The position numbers were made by a program, and so were the translations under genes. The notes beneath the pieces are model-generated. The model did no database searches, was not told the origin of the DNA, and saw only the letters and a list, made by a program, of their open reading frames with translations. From Prochlorococcus sp. AG-459-O09 (GTDB taxonomy: Bacteria > Cyanobacteriota > Cyanobacteriia > PCC-6307 > Cyanobiaceae), in contig QCRH01000005.1 in NCBI GenBank assembly GCA_003211955.1, positions 1-57,656 of the forward strand: 57,656 nucleotides of DNA, given 5' to 3'. Below are positions 19,240 to 29,570 of the stretch, piece by piece; the first letter of the stretch is position 1, and each line of letters opens with the position of its first letter.

Positions 19240-19815
19240 ATGAAAAATTTATATTTAGCGAGTAAGAATAAAGGTAAAATTGAAGAATATAAGAAATTAC
19301 TTGCTAGAGTTAACTGTAAATTATTGCTCCAGCCAGAATCATTAGAAGTTGAAGAAGATGGACTGACATTTAGAGATAATGCAATTAAAAAAGCAAGCGA
19401 AGTTTCGAGAAAAACAAATAATTTCTCAATATCAGATGATTCAGGAATTTGTATTGAAGCACTAGATGGTAAGCCTGGTATTTACTCATCTAGATATGCA
19501 GAAAATGATCAGAAGAGAATTGAACGAGTTTTAAAAGAACTTGATGGAGTTCAAAATAGAAGTGCTTTCTTTATTGCCAATATTTGTGTTTGTTCCCCAA
19601 ATGGAGAAGTGATTATTGAATCTGAGGCCAAATGTAATGGCAATATTATTTTAAACCCAAGAGGACAAGGTGGTTTTGGGTATGACCCAATTTTTGAGGA
19701 GACTTCTACCAGATTAACTTTCGCAGAAATGAATAATGATATTAAAGACTCTTGTAGTCATAGAGGTAAAGCATTAAAAAAAATTATTCCAGATTTAATT
19801 GAAATTTTTTCTTAA
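19240..19815 (+). CDS. rdgB: dITP/XTP pyrophosphatase (non-canonical purine NTPase)
   Basis: A 191-residue RdgB/HAM1 protein that hydrolyses dITP and XTP to keep damaged purines out of DNA. The start MKNLYLASKNKGKIEEYK matches the family N-terminus; SDDSGICIEALDGKPGIYSS and QGGFGYDPIF are active-site motifs. The frame is open for 13 codons further upstream from a GTG inside the preceding gene, but the ATG two bases after that gene's stop gives the correct family length and is preferred. Confidence 0.95.
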   Translation: MKNLYLASKNKGKIEEYKKLLARVNCKLLLQPESLEVEEDGLTFRDNAIKKASEVSRKTNNFSISDDSGICIEALDGKPGIYSSRYAENDQKRIERVLKELDGVQNRSAFFIANICVCSPNGEVIIESEAKCNGNIILNPRGQGGFGYDPIFEETSTRLTFAEMNNDIKDSCSHRGKALKKIIPDLIEIFS

Positions 19816-19817
19816 AT

Positions 19818-21341
19818 TTAATTAACCCAAGATCCATGAAGGCCATGAGGAATTGAAATGGGTAATTCATAAACAGCTAATTCTTTTAAGTCTTTTGCGT
19901 CTAATATCACTAAATCGCTTCCTCTTCTTTCTCCGTTCCATAGAAGTATGAATAAATATCCATCATCTTCTTTTGAAGAATTTTCTAATGGAACCAAAAT
20001 TGGTTCACTCACGAATCCACTTGGACCTGCTGACCAAGAAATCTCTTCCTTAGAAATTAAATTTATTTTTTTTATTGCTTGAAGTGGAGCGTTCCCCAGC
20101 TTTTGAGATGTGCTTGCCATCCAACTAAAAGTTGCTGTTAATCCCAAGTTTTTAGGATTAACAATAGCAAATTCACAACATTGTTCACTTAAAGTTTCAA
20201 GTTCACAAGTTTTTTTCTTTAGATCGATAATTGATCTTTTCAGTTTTCCTTCTGGATATTTATCAAAGTCAATATCCCTAAAATTCTCGTCTGGACCAAC
20301 TGATGGGAAATCATCATAAAAAATACTATCTAAAAAGATTTCGGAATCTTTTTCAAATGCATTTACATGATGAAAAACGAATCCTTCTGGAGCATCTATT
20401 GTTAACGGTGGCTGACCTCTAAATAATCCACTTTCTCTGGGGATGATAAAGAACTTTGCCTTTTTCTTTGGGTTTGATTTTAGACATTGTGCTGCTCCTC
20501 TTTGACCCATTACAAATGGAAGAGGATTGAAATCAATAGCATTCTGTAAGAATATTGCCCAATTAGTTGTAATTGCGAAATCGTGAAGGAATGCGAAGCC
20601 ATTAAAGGTATCTTTTCTGTCGAAAATGAGCTCTCCAGAATTTGTACCAGCATTATTAAATTCCATTAATCTAATAGTACTTTTTGGTCCGGTTTGTACT
20701 CCAAAAGTGACTAAAAGTTCTGAAGATGCATTTGAGTTTAGGTCTGTTTTAGGATGGGCACTGAATGCTTCGTTAGGCTTGAGTACCCCTTTTAATGTTG
20801 TTAAACCGATAGTGTCAAGACTATCAGGATTGATTGCATGTGGACCGGCTGCTTCCCATAATGCGAGAATTTCATTTCCTAATTTAACGACATGCGTATT
20901 AGCGATATTTTTTAATTTTAGATCTAATGCATTATTTAAAATTCCTCCATTTTTTTGTGTCCCAAAAACACCTCTATAAATGAATTTATTTATTTTTTCT
21001 TCTTCCAAATAACCTTTAGTTTTAACAAATCTATTTGTTAAGAATGGCTGACCATTTTCGAATTTTATGGATGTGATCATTCCATCACCATCAAATGGAT
21101 GATGAACCCATTGTCCACCTCTCTCTAATATTCCTGGTCCATTTCTTAATAATGTTCCATTTAAATTTTGAATATTTTTACCTGTTCTAATTTTTAGAGG
21201 CTCTTTAGTTAGCTCCTTTTCTACATTTTGATAAGCACTTGACCAATCTTCTTTATTAAAACTTTTAATTTTATCAATTTTTTTATCTTGTAAATTTGTC
21301 ACAACAAAATAATTACTTCTTATATCTTCGCCAAAAATCAA
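19818..21341 (-). CDS. Carotenoid cleavage oxygenase
   Basis: A 507-residue protein of the RPE65/carotenoid oxygenase family, an iron(II) dioxygenase that cleaves carotenoids or apocarotenoids. The four iron-binding histidines can be seen: H196 (AFSAHPKTD), H253 (FLHDFAITTNW), H324 or 325 (FVFHHVNAFE) and H502 (HGLHGSW). NGTLLRNGPG and HPFDGDGMI are N-terminal family motifs. The cleavage position is not predictable; the best-studied cyanobacterial homologue makes retinal from apocarotenoids. It ends two bases from the convergent rdgB stop. Confidence 0.92.
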   Translation of the reverse strand: MIFGEDIRSNYFVVTNLQDKKIDKIKSFNKEDWSSAYQNVEKELTKEPLKIRTGKNIQNLNGTLLRNGPGILERGGQWVHHPFDGDGMITSIKFENGQPFLTNRFVKTKGYLEEEKINKFIYRGVFGTQKNGGILNNALDLKLKNIANTHVVKLGNEILALWEAAGPHAINPDSLDTIGLTTLKGVLKPNEAFSAHPKTDLNSNASSELLVTFGVQTGPKSTIRLMEFNNAGTNSGELIFDRKDTFNGFAFLHDFAITTNWAIFLQNAIDFNPLPFVMGQRGAAQCLKSNPKKKAKFFIIPRESGLFRGQPPLTIDAPEGFVFHHVNAFEKDSEIFLDSIFYDDFPSVGPDENFRDIDFDKYPEGKLKRSIIDLKKKTCELETLSEQCCEFAIVNPKNLGLTATFSWMASTSQKLGNAPLQAIKKINLISKEEISWSAGPSGFVSEPILVPLENSSKEDDGYLFILLWNGERRGSDLVILDAKDLKELAVYELPISIPHGLHGSWVN

Positions 21342-21374
21342 CTGAATTGTGGCTGATTCGAAAAAATTCCTATT

Positions 21375-21980
21375 TTATTGATTTTCTAGCATTCCTTTAC
21401 TGCTTGGAATTGAATCCGATCTTCTTATGTCTTTTTCGGTAGCCATTCTGATTGCTCGTGAAAAAGCTTTAAAGCAAGCCTCAACTATATGATGTGAATT
21501 GCTACCTTGTATTTGATTAATATGCAGAGTAATACCACTGTTATTTACAAAGGCAATAAAAAATTCTTTGACTAGTTCAGTATCATAATTTCCTATTCTT
21601 GGAGCTTTTAATTGAAGATCATAAGATAGATGAGGTCTGCCAGAACAATCTAAAGTGACTTGAACTAATGCTTCATCTAATGGGGCAAAGAAGTGCCCAA
21701 ATCTGCTAATTCCTTTTCTTTCTCCCAAGGCTTTTGAAAATGCTTTGCCTAATGCGATTCCTACATCTTCATTTGTATGATGATCATCAATATGGGTATC
21801 ACCAATTGCTTTTATTTTTAAATCGAATAAACCATGACTGGATATTTGATGAAGCATATGATCTAAGAATGGTATCCCGGTTTCAATCTCGGAAATACCA
21901 TTTCCATCTAAATTTATAAATACAGAAATATCTGTTTCATTCGTTTTTCTTTTTACTTCAGATTGCCTTAGAGATGACAT
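21375..21980 (-). CDS. hisB: Imidazoleglycerol-phosphate dehydratase
   Basis: A 201-residue monofunctional HisB, catalysing the dehydration of imidazole glycerol phosphate in histidine synthesis. The metal-binding histidine motifs [12 protein letters not shown] and [16 protein letters not shown] are both present, with [11 protein letters not shown] at the N-terminus. It lies between fabI and the carotenoid oxygenase gene on the same strand with short gaps (20 and 33 bases), so the three may form one transcript. Confidence 0.97.
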   Translation of the reverse strand: MSSLRQSEVKRKTNETDISVFINLDGNGISEIETGIPFLDHMLHQISSHGLFDLKIKAIGDTHIDDHHTNEDVGIALGKAFSKALGERKGISRFGHFFAPLDEALVQVTLDCSGRPHLSYDLQLKAPRIGNYDTELVKEFFIAFVNNSGITLHINQIQGSNSHHIVEACFKAFSRAIRMATEKDIRRSDSIPSSKGMLENQ

Positions 21981-22000
21981 TTTTATACAAAAAACTTAGT

Positions 22001-22783
22001 TTACATTCCATTAATGCAGTAACCCGCATCAACATAAATTGTTTGTCCTGAAATGCCGCTAGAGAGGTCACTTAATAAAAAAGTAGCAGTATTTCCTACT
22101 TCTGTTTGAGTGACTGTTCTGCGTAAAGGAGCCTTTTCTTCAACATTGTGAATCATATCTAAAATGCCACCTATAGCAGAACTCGCAAGTGTTCTTATGG
22201 GTCCGGCACTGATTGCATTAACTCTAACTTGTTTTTCCGGACCAAGTTCTGCGGAAAGATATCTTACTGAAGCTTCTAAAGCTGCTTTAGCAACTCCCAT
22301 CACGTTGTAGTTAGGAATCGCCCTCTCTGATCCTAAATAAGTTAAAGAGACAACTCCAGCACCATCACTAAAAAGTGGTTTTGCTGCTTTACATAAAGGT
22401 GCTAATGAATAAGCACTTATATTAAGAGCTCTATCAAAACCCTCTGAAGTGGTAGCACTATAATCTCCAATCAATTCGTCGCGTCCTGCAAATGCTAAAC
22501 AGTGAACTAATCCGTCAATTTGCCCCCAATTATTTTTTATATTTTTAAAGATTTCTTCTATTTGAGTTGGATTTTGAACATCAAGAGGTAGAAATAATGA
22601 TGGTTTTAACGGTTCAGTTAGTTCTCTAACTTTAGATTCGAATCTTCCCTTATCATCAGGCAAATATGTTATTCCAAGTTCTGCGCCAGCTTTTGAAAGT
22701 TGTTGAGCAATACCCCATGCTATTGAACGATTGTTGGCAATTCCTGTAACGAGAATTTTTTTGCCAGTAAGATTTAGAAGCAT
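22001..22783 (-). CDS. fabI: Enoyl-[acyl-carrier-protein] reductase (NADH)
   Basis: A 260-residue FabI, the last reductive step of each fatty-acid elongation cycle. The N-terminal cofactor motif is VTGIANNRSIAWGIAQQL; the catalytic Tyr and Lys are in YNVMGVAKAALEAS; AGPIRTLASSAIGG and a GYCINGM end match the family. It is the first gene of the putative fabI-hisB-oxygenase unit and is divergent from the thioredoxin-fold gene. Confidence 0.97.
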   Translation of the reverse strand: MLLNLTGKKILVTGIANNRSIAWGIAQQLSKAGAELGITYLPDDKGRFESKVRELTEPLKPSLFLPLDVQNPTQIEEIFKNIKNNWGQIDGLVHCLAFAGRDELIGDYSATTSEGFDRALNISAYSLAPLCKAAKPLFSDGAGVVSLTYLGSERAIPNYNVMGVAKAALEASVRYLSAELGPEKQVRVNAISAGPIRTLASSAIGGILDMIHNVEEKAPLRRTVTQTEVGNTATFLLSDLSSGISGQTIYVDAGYCINGM

Positions 22784-22888
22784 TTTGTTTATTATTTCTA
22801 TTATTCTCCTATATAAAAGTACCTATCTTTACGGATTGCTGCAAAATATACAATAATTTTCAAATATCAAAGAATATTTATCTTAAAC

Positions 22889-23482
22889 ATGGTCAGAACA
22901 AATTCTATGGTTTTGGAATTAGGTTTTCAATTACCTAATTTCGAAATGTTAAATACTAATTCTTCAAATAATGAATATTTTAATTCTCATAATCTAGATA
23001 ATCGGCATTTACTTTTAATGTTTATTTGTGCCCATTGCCCATTTGTTAAATATATTGAAAATCAAATTTCTATCTTAAGTAAAGAAATTGAAAATACAGT
23101 TCAAACAGTTGCAATTTCAAGTAATGATATTGTGACTCATCCTTCAGATTCTCCTGAAAATTTGAGATTACAAGCACAATCACAGGGATGGCGTTTCCCT
23201 TATCTATTTGATGAAAACCAAAATTTTGCTAAGGAATTAAAAGCGGCTTGTACCCCAGATTTTTATCTTTTTTCAAATGAAGGAGATGGTAATTTTTTAT
23301 TGTATTATCATGGCCAATTAGATGATAGTAGACCAGGCAATAATATCCCTCTTTCTGGGGAAGATTTGAGCTCTGCTGTAAGAGATTTGAATCAAGATAA
23401 TTCTTATCCTTCAAATCAGATGCCTTCTTTAGGTTGCAATATTAAATGGACTCCTGGTAAAGAACCAAGTTGGTTTAAATGA
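22889..23482 (+). CDS. Thioredoxin-fold (AhpC/TSA-like) family protein
   Basis: A 197-residue protein with a CxxC motif at C47 and C50 (FICAHCPFVKYIENQ) at the start of a thioredoxin-like fold; the following VAISSNDI and GWRFPYLFDENQNFAKE with CTPDFYLF fit the redoxin-like family found across bacteria. No signal peptide is visible, so it is probably cytosolic. Its partner and substrate are unknown. A chance-level NtcA-like site lies in its upstream region. Confidence 0.85.
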   Translation: MVRTNSMVLELGFQLPNFEMLNTNSSNNEYFNSHNLDNRHLLLMFICAHCPFVKYIENQISILSKEIENTVQTVAISSNDIVTHPSDSPENLRLQAQSQGWRFPYLFDENQNFAKELKAACTPDFYLFSNEGDGNFLLYYHGQLDDSRPGNNIPLSGEDLSSAVRDLNQDNSYPSNQMPSLGCNIKWTPGKEPSWFK

Positions 23483-23535
23483 ATTAAAAATTTTTTTTAC
23501 CCATAGAAATATGGTTTAGGGTTAATATATTCACT

Positions 23536-24741
23536 ATGCAGATACCTCCATTTACTTTAAATAGGCAGTACCAAGAAATTGGCTCAGAAATTGAGAGGGA
23601 GGTTTTTAAAGTTTTAAAAGGGGGCCAATATATTGGAGGACAAGAAATTGCCAAATTTGAGGAGAGTTTTTCTAATCTGATTGGTGTTGAAAATACTATT
23701 GGATGTAATAGTGGAACTGATGCTTTAGTTTTAGCTTTGCGCGCATTAGATATTGGTGTGGGTGATGAAGTTATTACCTCATCTTTTAGCTTTTTTGCGA
23801 CTGCAGAGGCTATTAGTGCAGTTGGTGCTAATCCTATTTTGGTAGATATAGATCCAGAAACTTATCTCATTAATACTGAACTAATAGAACAAGAAATAAA
23901 TTCTAATACCAAGGCAATTATGCCAGTTCATCTATTTGGGAATGCAGTGAATATGACCTTAATAAAATCTTTGGCCAACAAATATGACTTAAAAGTAATC
24001 GAAGATTGTGCCCAGGCAACATGCACAATGTGGGAGAATTCCAAAGTTGGTAGTATCGGTGATATAGGTTGTTTTAGCTTTTTCCCTACTAAAAATTTAG
24101 GAGCTGCAGGAGATGGTGGAGCAGTAACAACTTCAGATCAGAAGATTGCCAAAAAAATTAGAGAACTGGCTGTTCATGGTAGCCCAATAAGATATCACCA
24201 TACCCAAATTGGATATAACAGCAGACTTGATACCATTCAAGCTGCCATATTAAACATTAAAATTAAATATATTTCTAAGTGGATTAATAATCGCCAAAAA
24301 ATTGCTAAAAATTACTTTGATTTACTAGAAAAAAATCCATTTATTAGGTTTCCAAAAATTAGCTCTGATTCAATTTCCCATTCTTGGAATCAATTTGTCA
24401 TCAAATTAAGAAACGATAAATATTTTTTAAATGAAGATTTTTCAAATTTATTTGATACTGATTGCAAAAAATACTATTCCTTAAGGAATTTGGTAAAACA
24501 ACAACTTTTTGAAAAAGGTATTAATTCAATTATTTATTATCCAATTCCAATACACGCGCAAATAGCTTACAAAAATAAAAATTTTTCTAGAACAAAACTC
24601 ATAAACACAGAGAGAATTTGTACAGAAGTTCTTAGTCTTCCAATGTTTCCTGAAATTTCTTATGAAGAGCAAGTTTATGTGGCAGAAAATTTAAATAAAG
24701 TTTTAAAGAATTGTATAGAGGAAATTCAAATTTCAGCATAA
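23536..24741 (+). CDS. DegT/DnrJ/EryC1/StrS family aminotransferase
   Basis: A 401-residue PLP-dependent sugar aminotransferase. The PLP lysine is K186 in SFFPTKNLGAAGDGGAV; GCNSGTDALVLAL binds the cofactor phosphate, and EDCAQA holds the pyridine-contact Asp. Such enzymes aminate nucleotide-linked 3- or 4-ketosugars for surface polysaccharides. No sugar-nucleotide genes are adjacent, so the pathway is unknown. The 3' end overlaps the convergent photolyase gene by 16 bases. Confidence 0.92.
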   Translation: MQIPPFTLNRQYQEIGSEIEREVFKVLKGGQYIGGQEIAKFEESFSNLIGVENTIGCNSGTDALVLALRALDIGVGDEVITSSFSFFATAEAISAVGANPILVDIDPETYLINTELIEQEINSNTKAIMPVHLFGNAVNMTLIKSLANKYDLKVIEDCAQATCTMWENSKVGSIGDIGCFSFFPTKNLGAAGDGGAVTTSDQKIAKKIRELAVHGSPIRYHHTQIGYNSRLDTIQAAILNIKIKYISKWINNRQKIAKNYFDLLEKNPFIRFPKISSDSISHSWNQFVIKLRNDKYFLNEDFSNLFDTDCKKYYSLRNLVKQQLFEKGINSIIYYPIPIHAQIAYKNKNFSRTKLINTERICTEVLSLPMFPEISYEEQVYVAENLNKVLKNCIEEIQISA

Positions 24742-26162
24742 AGTGATTTAAATAATCTTTGTTGTATGTTGTGATTGACAATTGGGCTTGAATAATTATT
24801 TTTTTCTAAATTAGATATCTCCCCATTTAATAATTCTGAATTTGACACTTTAGATAATTCAGGAATCCAATATTTTATATACTCGCAAATAGGATCAAAT
24901 TTTTTTGCTTGGGTATATGGATTAAAAATTCTTAGTGGTTTTGGATCCATACCGCTACTTGCGCTCCACTGCCATCCCCCATTATTTGCAGCTAAGTCTC
25001 CATCAACCAACGTCGCCATAAATTTTTTCTCGCCCATTTGCCAACTGCATATAAGATCCTTTACCAGAAATGAAGCGACTATCATCCTACATCTGTTATG
25101 CATCCAGCCAGTACTATTTAGTTGACGCATTGCAGCATCAACAATAGGAACACCAGTCTCTCCGTTTCTCCAATGTTGAAACCATTCATCATTGTTTTGC
25201 CATAGAAAGTGATCCCATTTTTTTCTATATGGACCTTTCTCTAACTCTGGGAAATGGAATAGGCAATGTTGATAAAATTCACGCCAAACAAGTTCTTTTT
25301 GCCAAGTTTCTATTGATAGGTAATTTTCTTGATTTGAAAAATTTGAATTTAAATTTAATGTGGCGTTCCAAACTTTTCTAATGCTGATGGTGCCGAACCT
25401 TAGAGATGCACTTAGAAATGATGTCCCATTAAGAGAAGGGAAATCTCTTGCAGAATTATAAGAATATATTTTTTTTCTGTTAATGAAGTTTTCTAATAAT
25501 GTTTCTGCAGCATTTTCTCCAGGTCTACATGGACAAATATTCGAACCAGGAAATTTGATATTTTTGATAAATTTCTCTAGAACCGAATCAGATGAATTTA
25601 TTGTCTTATTTTCTTTGAGTTTATTATCTATATCTTTAAACTGGAAAATAACTTTATCTTGGTCATATGAACCTAATAAATTCATTTTTGATTTAAGGTT
25701 TTTATAAAAAGGTCCATAAACTGAATAAGGGTTGTTATTACCTGAAAATATTTTTGAAGGTTCTACTAATAAGTGATCCCAAGTTTCAATAACTTGAATA
25801 TTTTGTTCTTTTAAATTATTTTTTATTTGTAAATCGCGATTAATCTCATAAGGTTCAATTGATCTATTCCAAAAAACAAATTTAGCATCTATTTTCTTTG
25901 CTAATTGAGGAATTATTACTATTGGATCTCCTTCTTCCATAACTAATCTACTACCCATTTTTTTCCAATTTTTTCCTAATTCTTGAAGCGAATTTCCAAG
26001 AAACCAAGCTCTTGAACTTGCATTGAAATCGTGTGAGTAATTTTTATCAAATATATAAGTTGAAGTAATAGCATTTGATAATGAAAATGCTTTGATTAAA
26101 GCTTGATTATCAAATATTCTTAAATCTTTTCTATGCCAAAAAAGTATTCTAGGTTTATTCAT
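24726..26162 (-). CDS. phr: Deoxyribodipyrimidine photolyase
   Basis: A 478-residue class I DNA photolyase that repairs UV-induced cyclobutane pyrimidine dimers with light. The N-terminus FWHRKDLRIFDNQAL and the FAD-binding region (WQKELVWREFYQHCL, WMHNRCRMIVASFLVKDL, DGDLAANNGGWQWSASSG) are diagnostic. It overlaps the upstream NUDIX gene by four bases (start codon of phr within the end of the NUDIX gene), so the pair is translationally coupled. A photolyase fits life in sunlit surface water. Confidence 0.95.
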   Translation of the reverse strand: MNKPRILFWHRKDLRIFDNQALIKAFSLSNAITSTYIFDKNYSHDFNASSRAWFLGNSLQELGKNWKKMGSRLVMEEGDPIVIIPQLAKKIDAKFVFWNRSIEPYEINRDLQIKNNLKEQNIQVIETWDHLLVEPSKIFSGNNNPYSVYGPFYKNLKSKMNLLGSYDQDKVIFQFKDIDNKLKENKTINSSDSVLEKFIKNIKFPGSNICPCRPGENAAETLLENFINRKKIYSYNSARDFPSLNGTSFLSASLRFGTISIRKVWNATLNLNSNFSNQENYLSIETWQKELVWREFYQHCLFHFPELEKGPYRKKWDHFLWQNNDEWFQHWRNGETGVPIVDAAMRQLNSTGWMHNRCRMIVASFLVKDLICSWQMGEKKFMATLVDGDLAANNGGWQWSASSGMDPKPLRIFNPYTQAKKFDPICEYIKYWIPELSKVSNSELLNGEISNLEKNNYSSPIVNHNIQQRLFKSLYAEI

Positions 26163-26722
26163 AATTTATCTAAAAATTGTTTAGCTCTAAACCAAGCTGT
26201 CACGGTTTTTGCGTCAAGAATTTCATCCCCACTAGAAATAAGATTATCTAGTTCGTCGGGATCTAAAATTAATACTTCTATATCTTCATCTAAATCTCCT
26301 TTAACCTCAGAATTGAGTTTGTTTAAATCACGAGCTAAAAATAAATAAATTTCTTCATCTGCATAACCAGGAGCTGGCACAAGTGTTCCTAGTTCATCCC
26401 ATTTGTTTGCACTGAATCCAGTCTCTTCTTGTATTTCTCTTTGAATTGAATTAATAGGTGTTTCACCTATTTCTAATGTACCTGCTGGAAATTCTAATAA
26501 ATACCTTGAAACAGCAAATCTATATTGCCGAAGAATGATAATTTTATTGTCTTTTGTAATAGGTACGGCTAATGCTGCCCCAGGATGCTTAATGTATCCA
26601 TATTCACCTTCATGTCCATTTGGAAGCTCAATTCTATTTATTTCGAAACTAAATTTTTTTGACTTTAACTCAGATATTTTTTCTTTAAAAATGGATCTTT
26701 TTATAAGGTTTTTGTTGCCCAT
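26159..26722 (-). CDS. NUDIX hydrolase (ADP-ribose pyrophosphatase type)
   Basis: A 187-residue protein with a complete NUDIX box, running from GTLEIGE to REIQEETGF. The preceding GAALAVPITKDNKIIILRQY and the following LVPAPGYADEEIYLFLA are typical of ADP-sugar pyrophosphatases (NudF-like). ADP-ribose is the likely substrate by family, but others are possible. It is coupled to phr by a four-base overlap and lies 51 bases downstream of folK. Confidence 0.88.
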   Translation of the reverse strand: MGNKNLIKRSIFKEKISELKSKKFSFEINRIELPNGHEGEYGYIKHPGAALAVPITKDNKIIILRQYRFAVSRYLLEFPAGTLEIGETPINSIQREIQEETGFSANKWDELGTLVPAPGYADEEIYLFLARDLNKLNSEVKGDLDEDIEVLILDPDELDNLISSGDEILDAKTVTAWFRAKQFLDKL

Positions 26723-26773
26723 AATTTTTAAATAAAAATAGCTTAACAGTTATTTTCTGGTTTTGTAAATCAT

Positions 26774-27349
26774 TTATATAGACCATTTCTGGGCATCAAA
26801 CTTTGTGATTTTTTGACTTCTACTTAAGATTTCAGATAGTGGTGTAATAACGAAATTCCGATTCATGAATCTAGGGTGAGGTAATGTTAATTCCTCGTCA
26901 ACCGTATGAAAATCTTCCCACCAAAGAATATCTAAATCAAGACATCTTGATAGCCATTTCTTACCCTTTGGCGTCTCTTCTCGCCCGAAAAATCTCTCTA
27001 ACTTTTTTAGCTCTTTTAAAAGTAATTTCGCGTTTTTATTTGATGGTTTAGGAAAAGAATTACTTTTTATAAGTAATAGAGTATTTAAATAATTGGGCTG
27101 CTCATTTTCAACACCATGGGGTAATGTCTCATAAATTGAGGACCAAAAAAAGTTTGCATAAAATTTGCTTTTCTCTTCTTTTTTTTTGTTGGAAATATCT
27201 CCCCACTCATTTATTATTTCCTCTATTTTTGGTTTGCAAATTAATAATGACTCAAGAGGGCTTCCGAATTTACTATCAATATTTGCTCCGAGGGATATAC
27301 ATAGTCCATTTTTGATATTAAGATTTGATAATTCCACTACAAAAAACAA
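26774..27349 (-). CDS. folK: 6-hydroxymethyl-7,8-dihydropterin pyrophosphokinase
   Basis: A 191-residue FolK, which pyrophosphorylates the pterin for folate synthesis. [20 protein letters not shown] at the N-terminus and [14 protein letters not shown] with [19 protein letters not shown] are the family signatures. The protein is longer than E. coli FolK (159 residues) mainly through a loop near residues 45-65. It is the first gene of a probable folK-NUDIX-phr unit and is divergent from chlD with 36 bases between starts. Confidence 0.94.
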   Translation of the reverse strand: MFFVVELSNLNIKNGLCISLGANIDSKFGSPLESLLICKPKIEEIINEWGDISNKKKEEKSKFYANFFWSSIYETLPHGVENEQPNYLNTLLLIKSNSFPKPSNKNAKLLLKELKKLERFFGREETPKGKKWLSRCLDLDILWWEDFHTVDEELTLPHPRFMNRNFVITPLSEILSRSQKITKFDAQKWSI

Positions 27350-27385
27350 AGTTATTGGATAAATTCTATATCAAGCATTTTTAAA

Positions 27386-29563
27386 GTGATTTTGAACCCC
27401 GAGTTAAAAGAAAAAGGAGAAATAAAAGATTTAATGAACTCAAAGGATTCTTCTAGAGCTTTTCCTTTGGCGGCAATTACAGGTCATAGCTTATTGAAAT
27501 TATCTTTGCTTTTGGCAGCAGTTGATCCGAGTTTAGGAGGAGTGATTATCGCTGGCGGAAGAGGTACTGGTAAGTCAGTCTTAGCAAGGGGGTTGCATAC
27601 TTTACTCCCTCCTGTAGAGGTATTAGATAATGAATCAATACTTGAAACACTATCTAAGAGAAATAGTAATACTTCATTAAGACCTATTAGTAGGAACCTA
27701 GATCCAGATAAACCAGAGGAATGGGATATTAGTACTAATAAATTGTTAGAGGAAGCAATTGGAAGTGATTATTTGAATCAAATTGATGAAATTCCAAAAA
27801 AAGTAAAAGAGGCACCATTTATTCAAGTTCCCATTGGTATAACTGAAGATAGACTTGTTGGATCAATTGATGTCGCTGCCTCATTAAGTACGGGAGAACA
27901 AGTGTTTCAGCCTGGAATTTTAGCAGAAGCTCATAGAGGTGTTCTGTATGTAGACGATATAAATTTATTGGATGATGGAATTGTAAATTTAATTCTTGAA
28001 GCTATAGGAAGAGAGCAAAATAATATTGAAAGAGATGGTTTAAGCCTTTCTCATCCTTGTAAGTCGCTTTTAATAGCAACTTACAACCCTGAGGAAGGTG
28101 CTTTAAGAGATCATGTTTTAGATCGCTTTGCTCTTGTGCTTTCTGCAGATCAATCTATTGATAATGCTCAAAGAGTTGAGATTACAAAATCTGTTTTATC
28201 ACACGCAGAAAATAATATTAAATTTTCAGAAAAATGGTCTGAAGAATCTGATAATTTATCTACTCAATTAATTTTGGCAAGACAATGGTTAAAGGATGTC
28301 AAGATAACAAAAGAGCAAATAACTTATTTAGTGAATGAAGCTCTTAGAGGAGGAGTAGAAGGGCATAGGTCAGAATTATTTGCAGTAAAAGTAGCGAAGG
28401 CTAATGCAGCTCTTCGAGGGGATGAGAATGTAAATTCTGAAGATCTAAAAGTCGCAGTAAGGTTAGTTATTCTTCCTCGAGCAATGCAAATACCTCCAGA
28501 AGATGATGACATTCAACCACCCCCTCCAGAGGATCAGAGCCCCCCTCCCCCACCTCAATCAAACAATGAAGAGTCTGAACCTGAGACTAGTGAAAATGAT
28601 AATGAGAAAGACCAAGAAAAAGAAGAAGATAATTCTGATGGAGAAGAAGAATCTACTCCCCAAATACCTGAAGAATTCATATTAGATCCTGAGGCATGTA
28701 TGGTTGATCCTGATTTATTGCTTTTTTCATCAGCTAAAGCAAAAGCCGGAAATAGTGGAAGTAGATCAGTGATATTCAGTGATAGCAGAGGAAGATATGT
28801 GAAACCTATAATTCCAAGAGGTAAAGTAAAAAGAATTGCAGTAGATGCGACTTTGCGAGCTGCAGCTCCTTATCAAAAATCACGAAGATTAAGGAATCCT
28901 AATAAATCAATAATTATAGAAGAAAATGATTTTAGGGCTAAGCTTCTTCAAAAAAAGGCGGGTGCTTTAGTCATTTTTCTTGTTGATGCTAGTGGCTCTA
29001 TGGCTCTTAATAGAATGCAAAGTGCTAAAGGTGCAGTTATCAGACTTTTGACCGAGGCATATGAGAATAGAGATGAAGTTGCCCTAATTCCCTTTAGAGG
29101 TAATCAGGCAGAAGTTCTTTTGCCTCCAACAAGATCAATAACTGCAGCGAAAAGAAGGCTAGAAACAATGCCTTGCGGAGGTGGATCGCCTTTAGCTCAT
29201 GGACTAACGCAATCAGCAAAAGTAGCAAAAAATGCTCTTTCTACTGGAGATATAGGTCAAGTTATTGTTGTTGGAATTACCGATGGAAGAGGAAATGTTC
29301 CATTAGGATTATCTTTAGGACAAAATGAGGTTGAAGAAAACGAAAATACAAATGCAAATTTAAAGCAAGAGGTTCTTGATATTGCAGCAAAATATCCAAT
29401 GCTTGGGATAAAACTTTTGATAATTGATACAGAAAGAAAATTTATTGCAAGTGGGTTTGGTAAAGAATTAGCAGAGGCAGCTCAAGGGAAATATGTTCAA
29501 CTGCCAAAAGCTACAGATAAAGCAATCGCAGCTATGGCGTTAAATGCTATAAATGAATTTTAA
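27386..29563 (+). CDS. chlD: Magnesium chelatase subunit D
   Basis: A 725-residue ChlD, the AAA+/VWA subunit that with ChlI and ChlH inserts magnesium into protoporphyrin IX, the committed step of chlorophyll synthesis. Residues 25-350 are an AAA+ domain ([14 protein letters not shown] and [12 protein letters not shown]); about residues 373-420 form a proline-rich then acidic linker; the C-terminal VWA domain has the MIDAS-type sequence [18 protein letters not shown] start is used by the full frame; an in-frame ATG at 27434 is an alternative. Confidence 0.97.
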   Translation: MILNPELKEKGEIKDLMNSKDSSRAFPLAAITGHSLLKLSLLLAAVDPSLGGVIIAGGRGTGKSVLARGLHTLLPPVEVLDNESILETLSKRNSNTSLRPISRNLDPDKPEEWDISTNKLLEEAIGSDYLNQIDEIPKKVKEAPFIQVPIGITEDRLVGSIDVAASLSTGEQVFQPGILAEAHRGVLYVDDINLLDDGIVNLILEAIGREQNNIERDGLSLSHPCKSLLIATYNPEEGALRDHVLDRFALVLSADQSIDNAQRVEITKSVLSHAENNIKFSEKWSEESDNLSTQLILARQWLKDVKITKEQITYLVNEALRGGVEGHRSELFAVKVAKANAALRGDENVNSEDLKVAVRLVILPRAMQIPPEDDDIQPPPPEDQSPPPPPQSNNEESEPETSENDNEKDQEKEEDNSDGEEESTPQIPEEFILDPEACMVDPDLLLFSSAKAKAGNSGSRSVIFSDSRGRYVKPIIPRGKVKRIAVDATLRAAAPYQKSRRLRNPNKSIIIEENDFRAKLLQKKAGALVIFLVDASGSMALNRMQSAKGAVIRLLTEAYENRDEVALIPFRGNQAEVLLPPTRSITAAKRRLETMPCGGGSPLAHGLTQSAKVAKNALSTGDIGQVIVVGITDGRGNVPLGLSLGQNEVEENENTNANLKQEVLDIAAKYPMLGIKLLIIDTERKFIASGFGKELAEAAQGKYVQLPKATDKAIAAMALNAINEF

Positions 29564-29570
29564 ATATTTC

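Noticed and set aside
20626..20979. A 117-codon frame on the plus strand inside the carotenoid oxygenase gene
   Set aside because: It lies wholly within a clearly conserved gene on the other strand and resembles no family.
22819..22832. GTA-N8-TAC (NtcA-like) between fabI and the thioredoxin-fold gene
   Set aside because: The six fixed bases are expected many times by chance in a window this AT-rich, and neither neighbour is a known nitrogen target.
28530..28680. Proline-rich then acidic low-complexity stretch in chlD as a possible insertion or repeat expansion
   Set aside because: A proline-rich acidic linker between the AAA+ and VWA domains is normal for ChlD.
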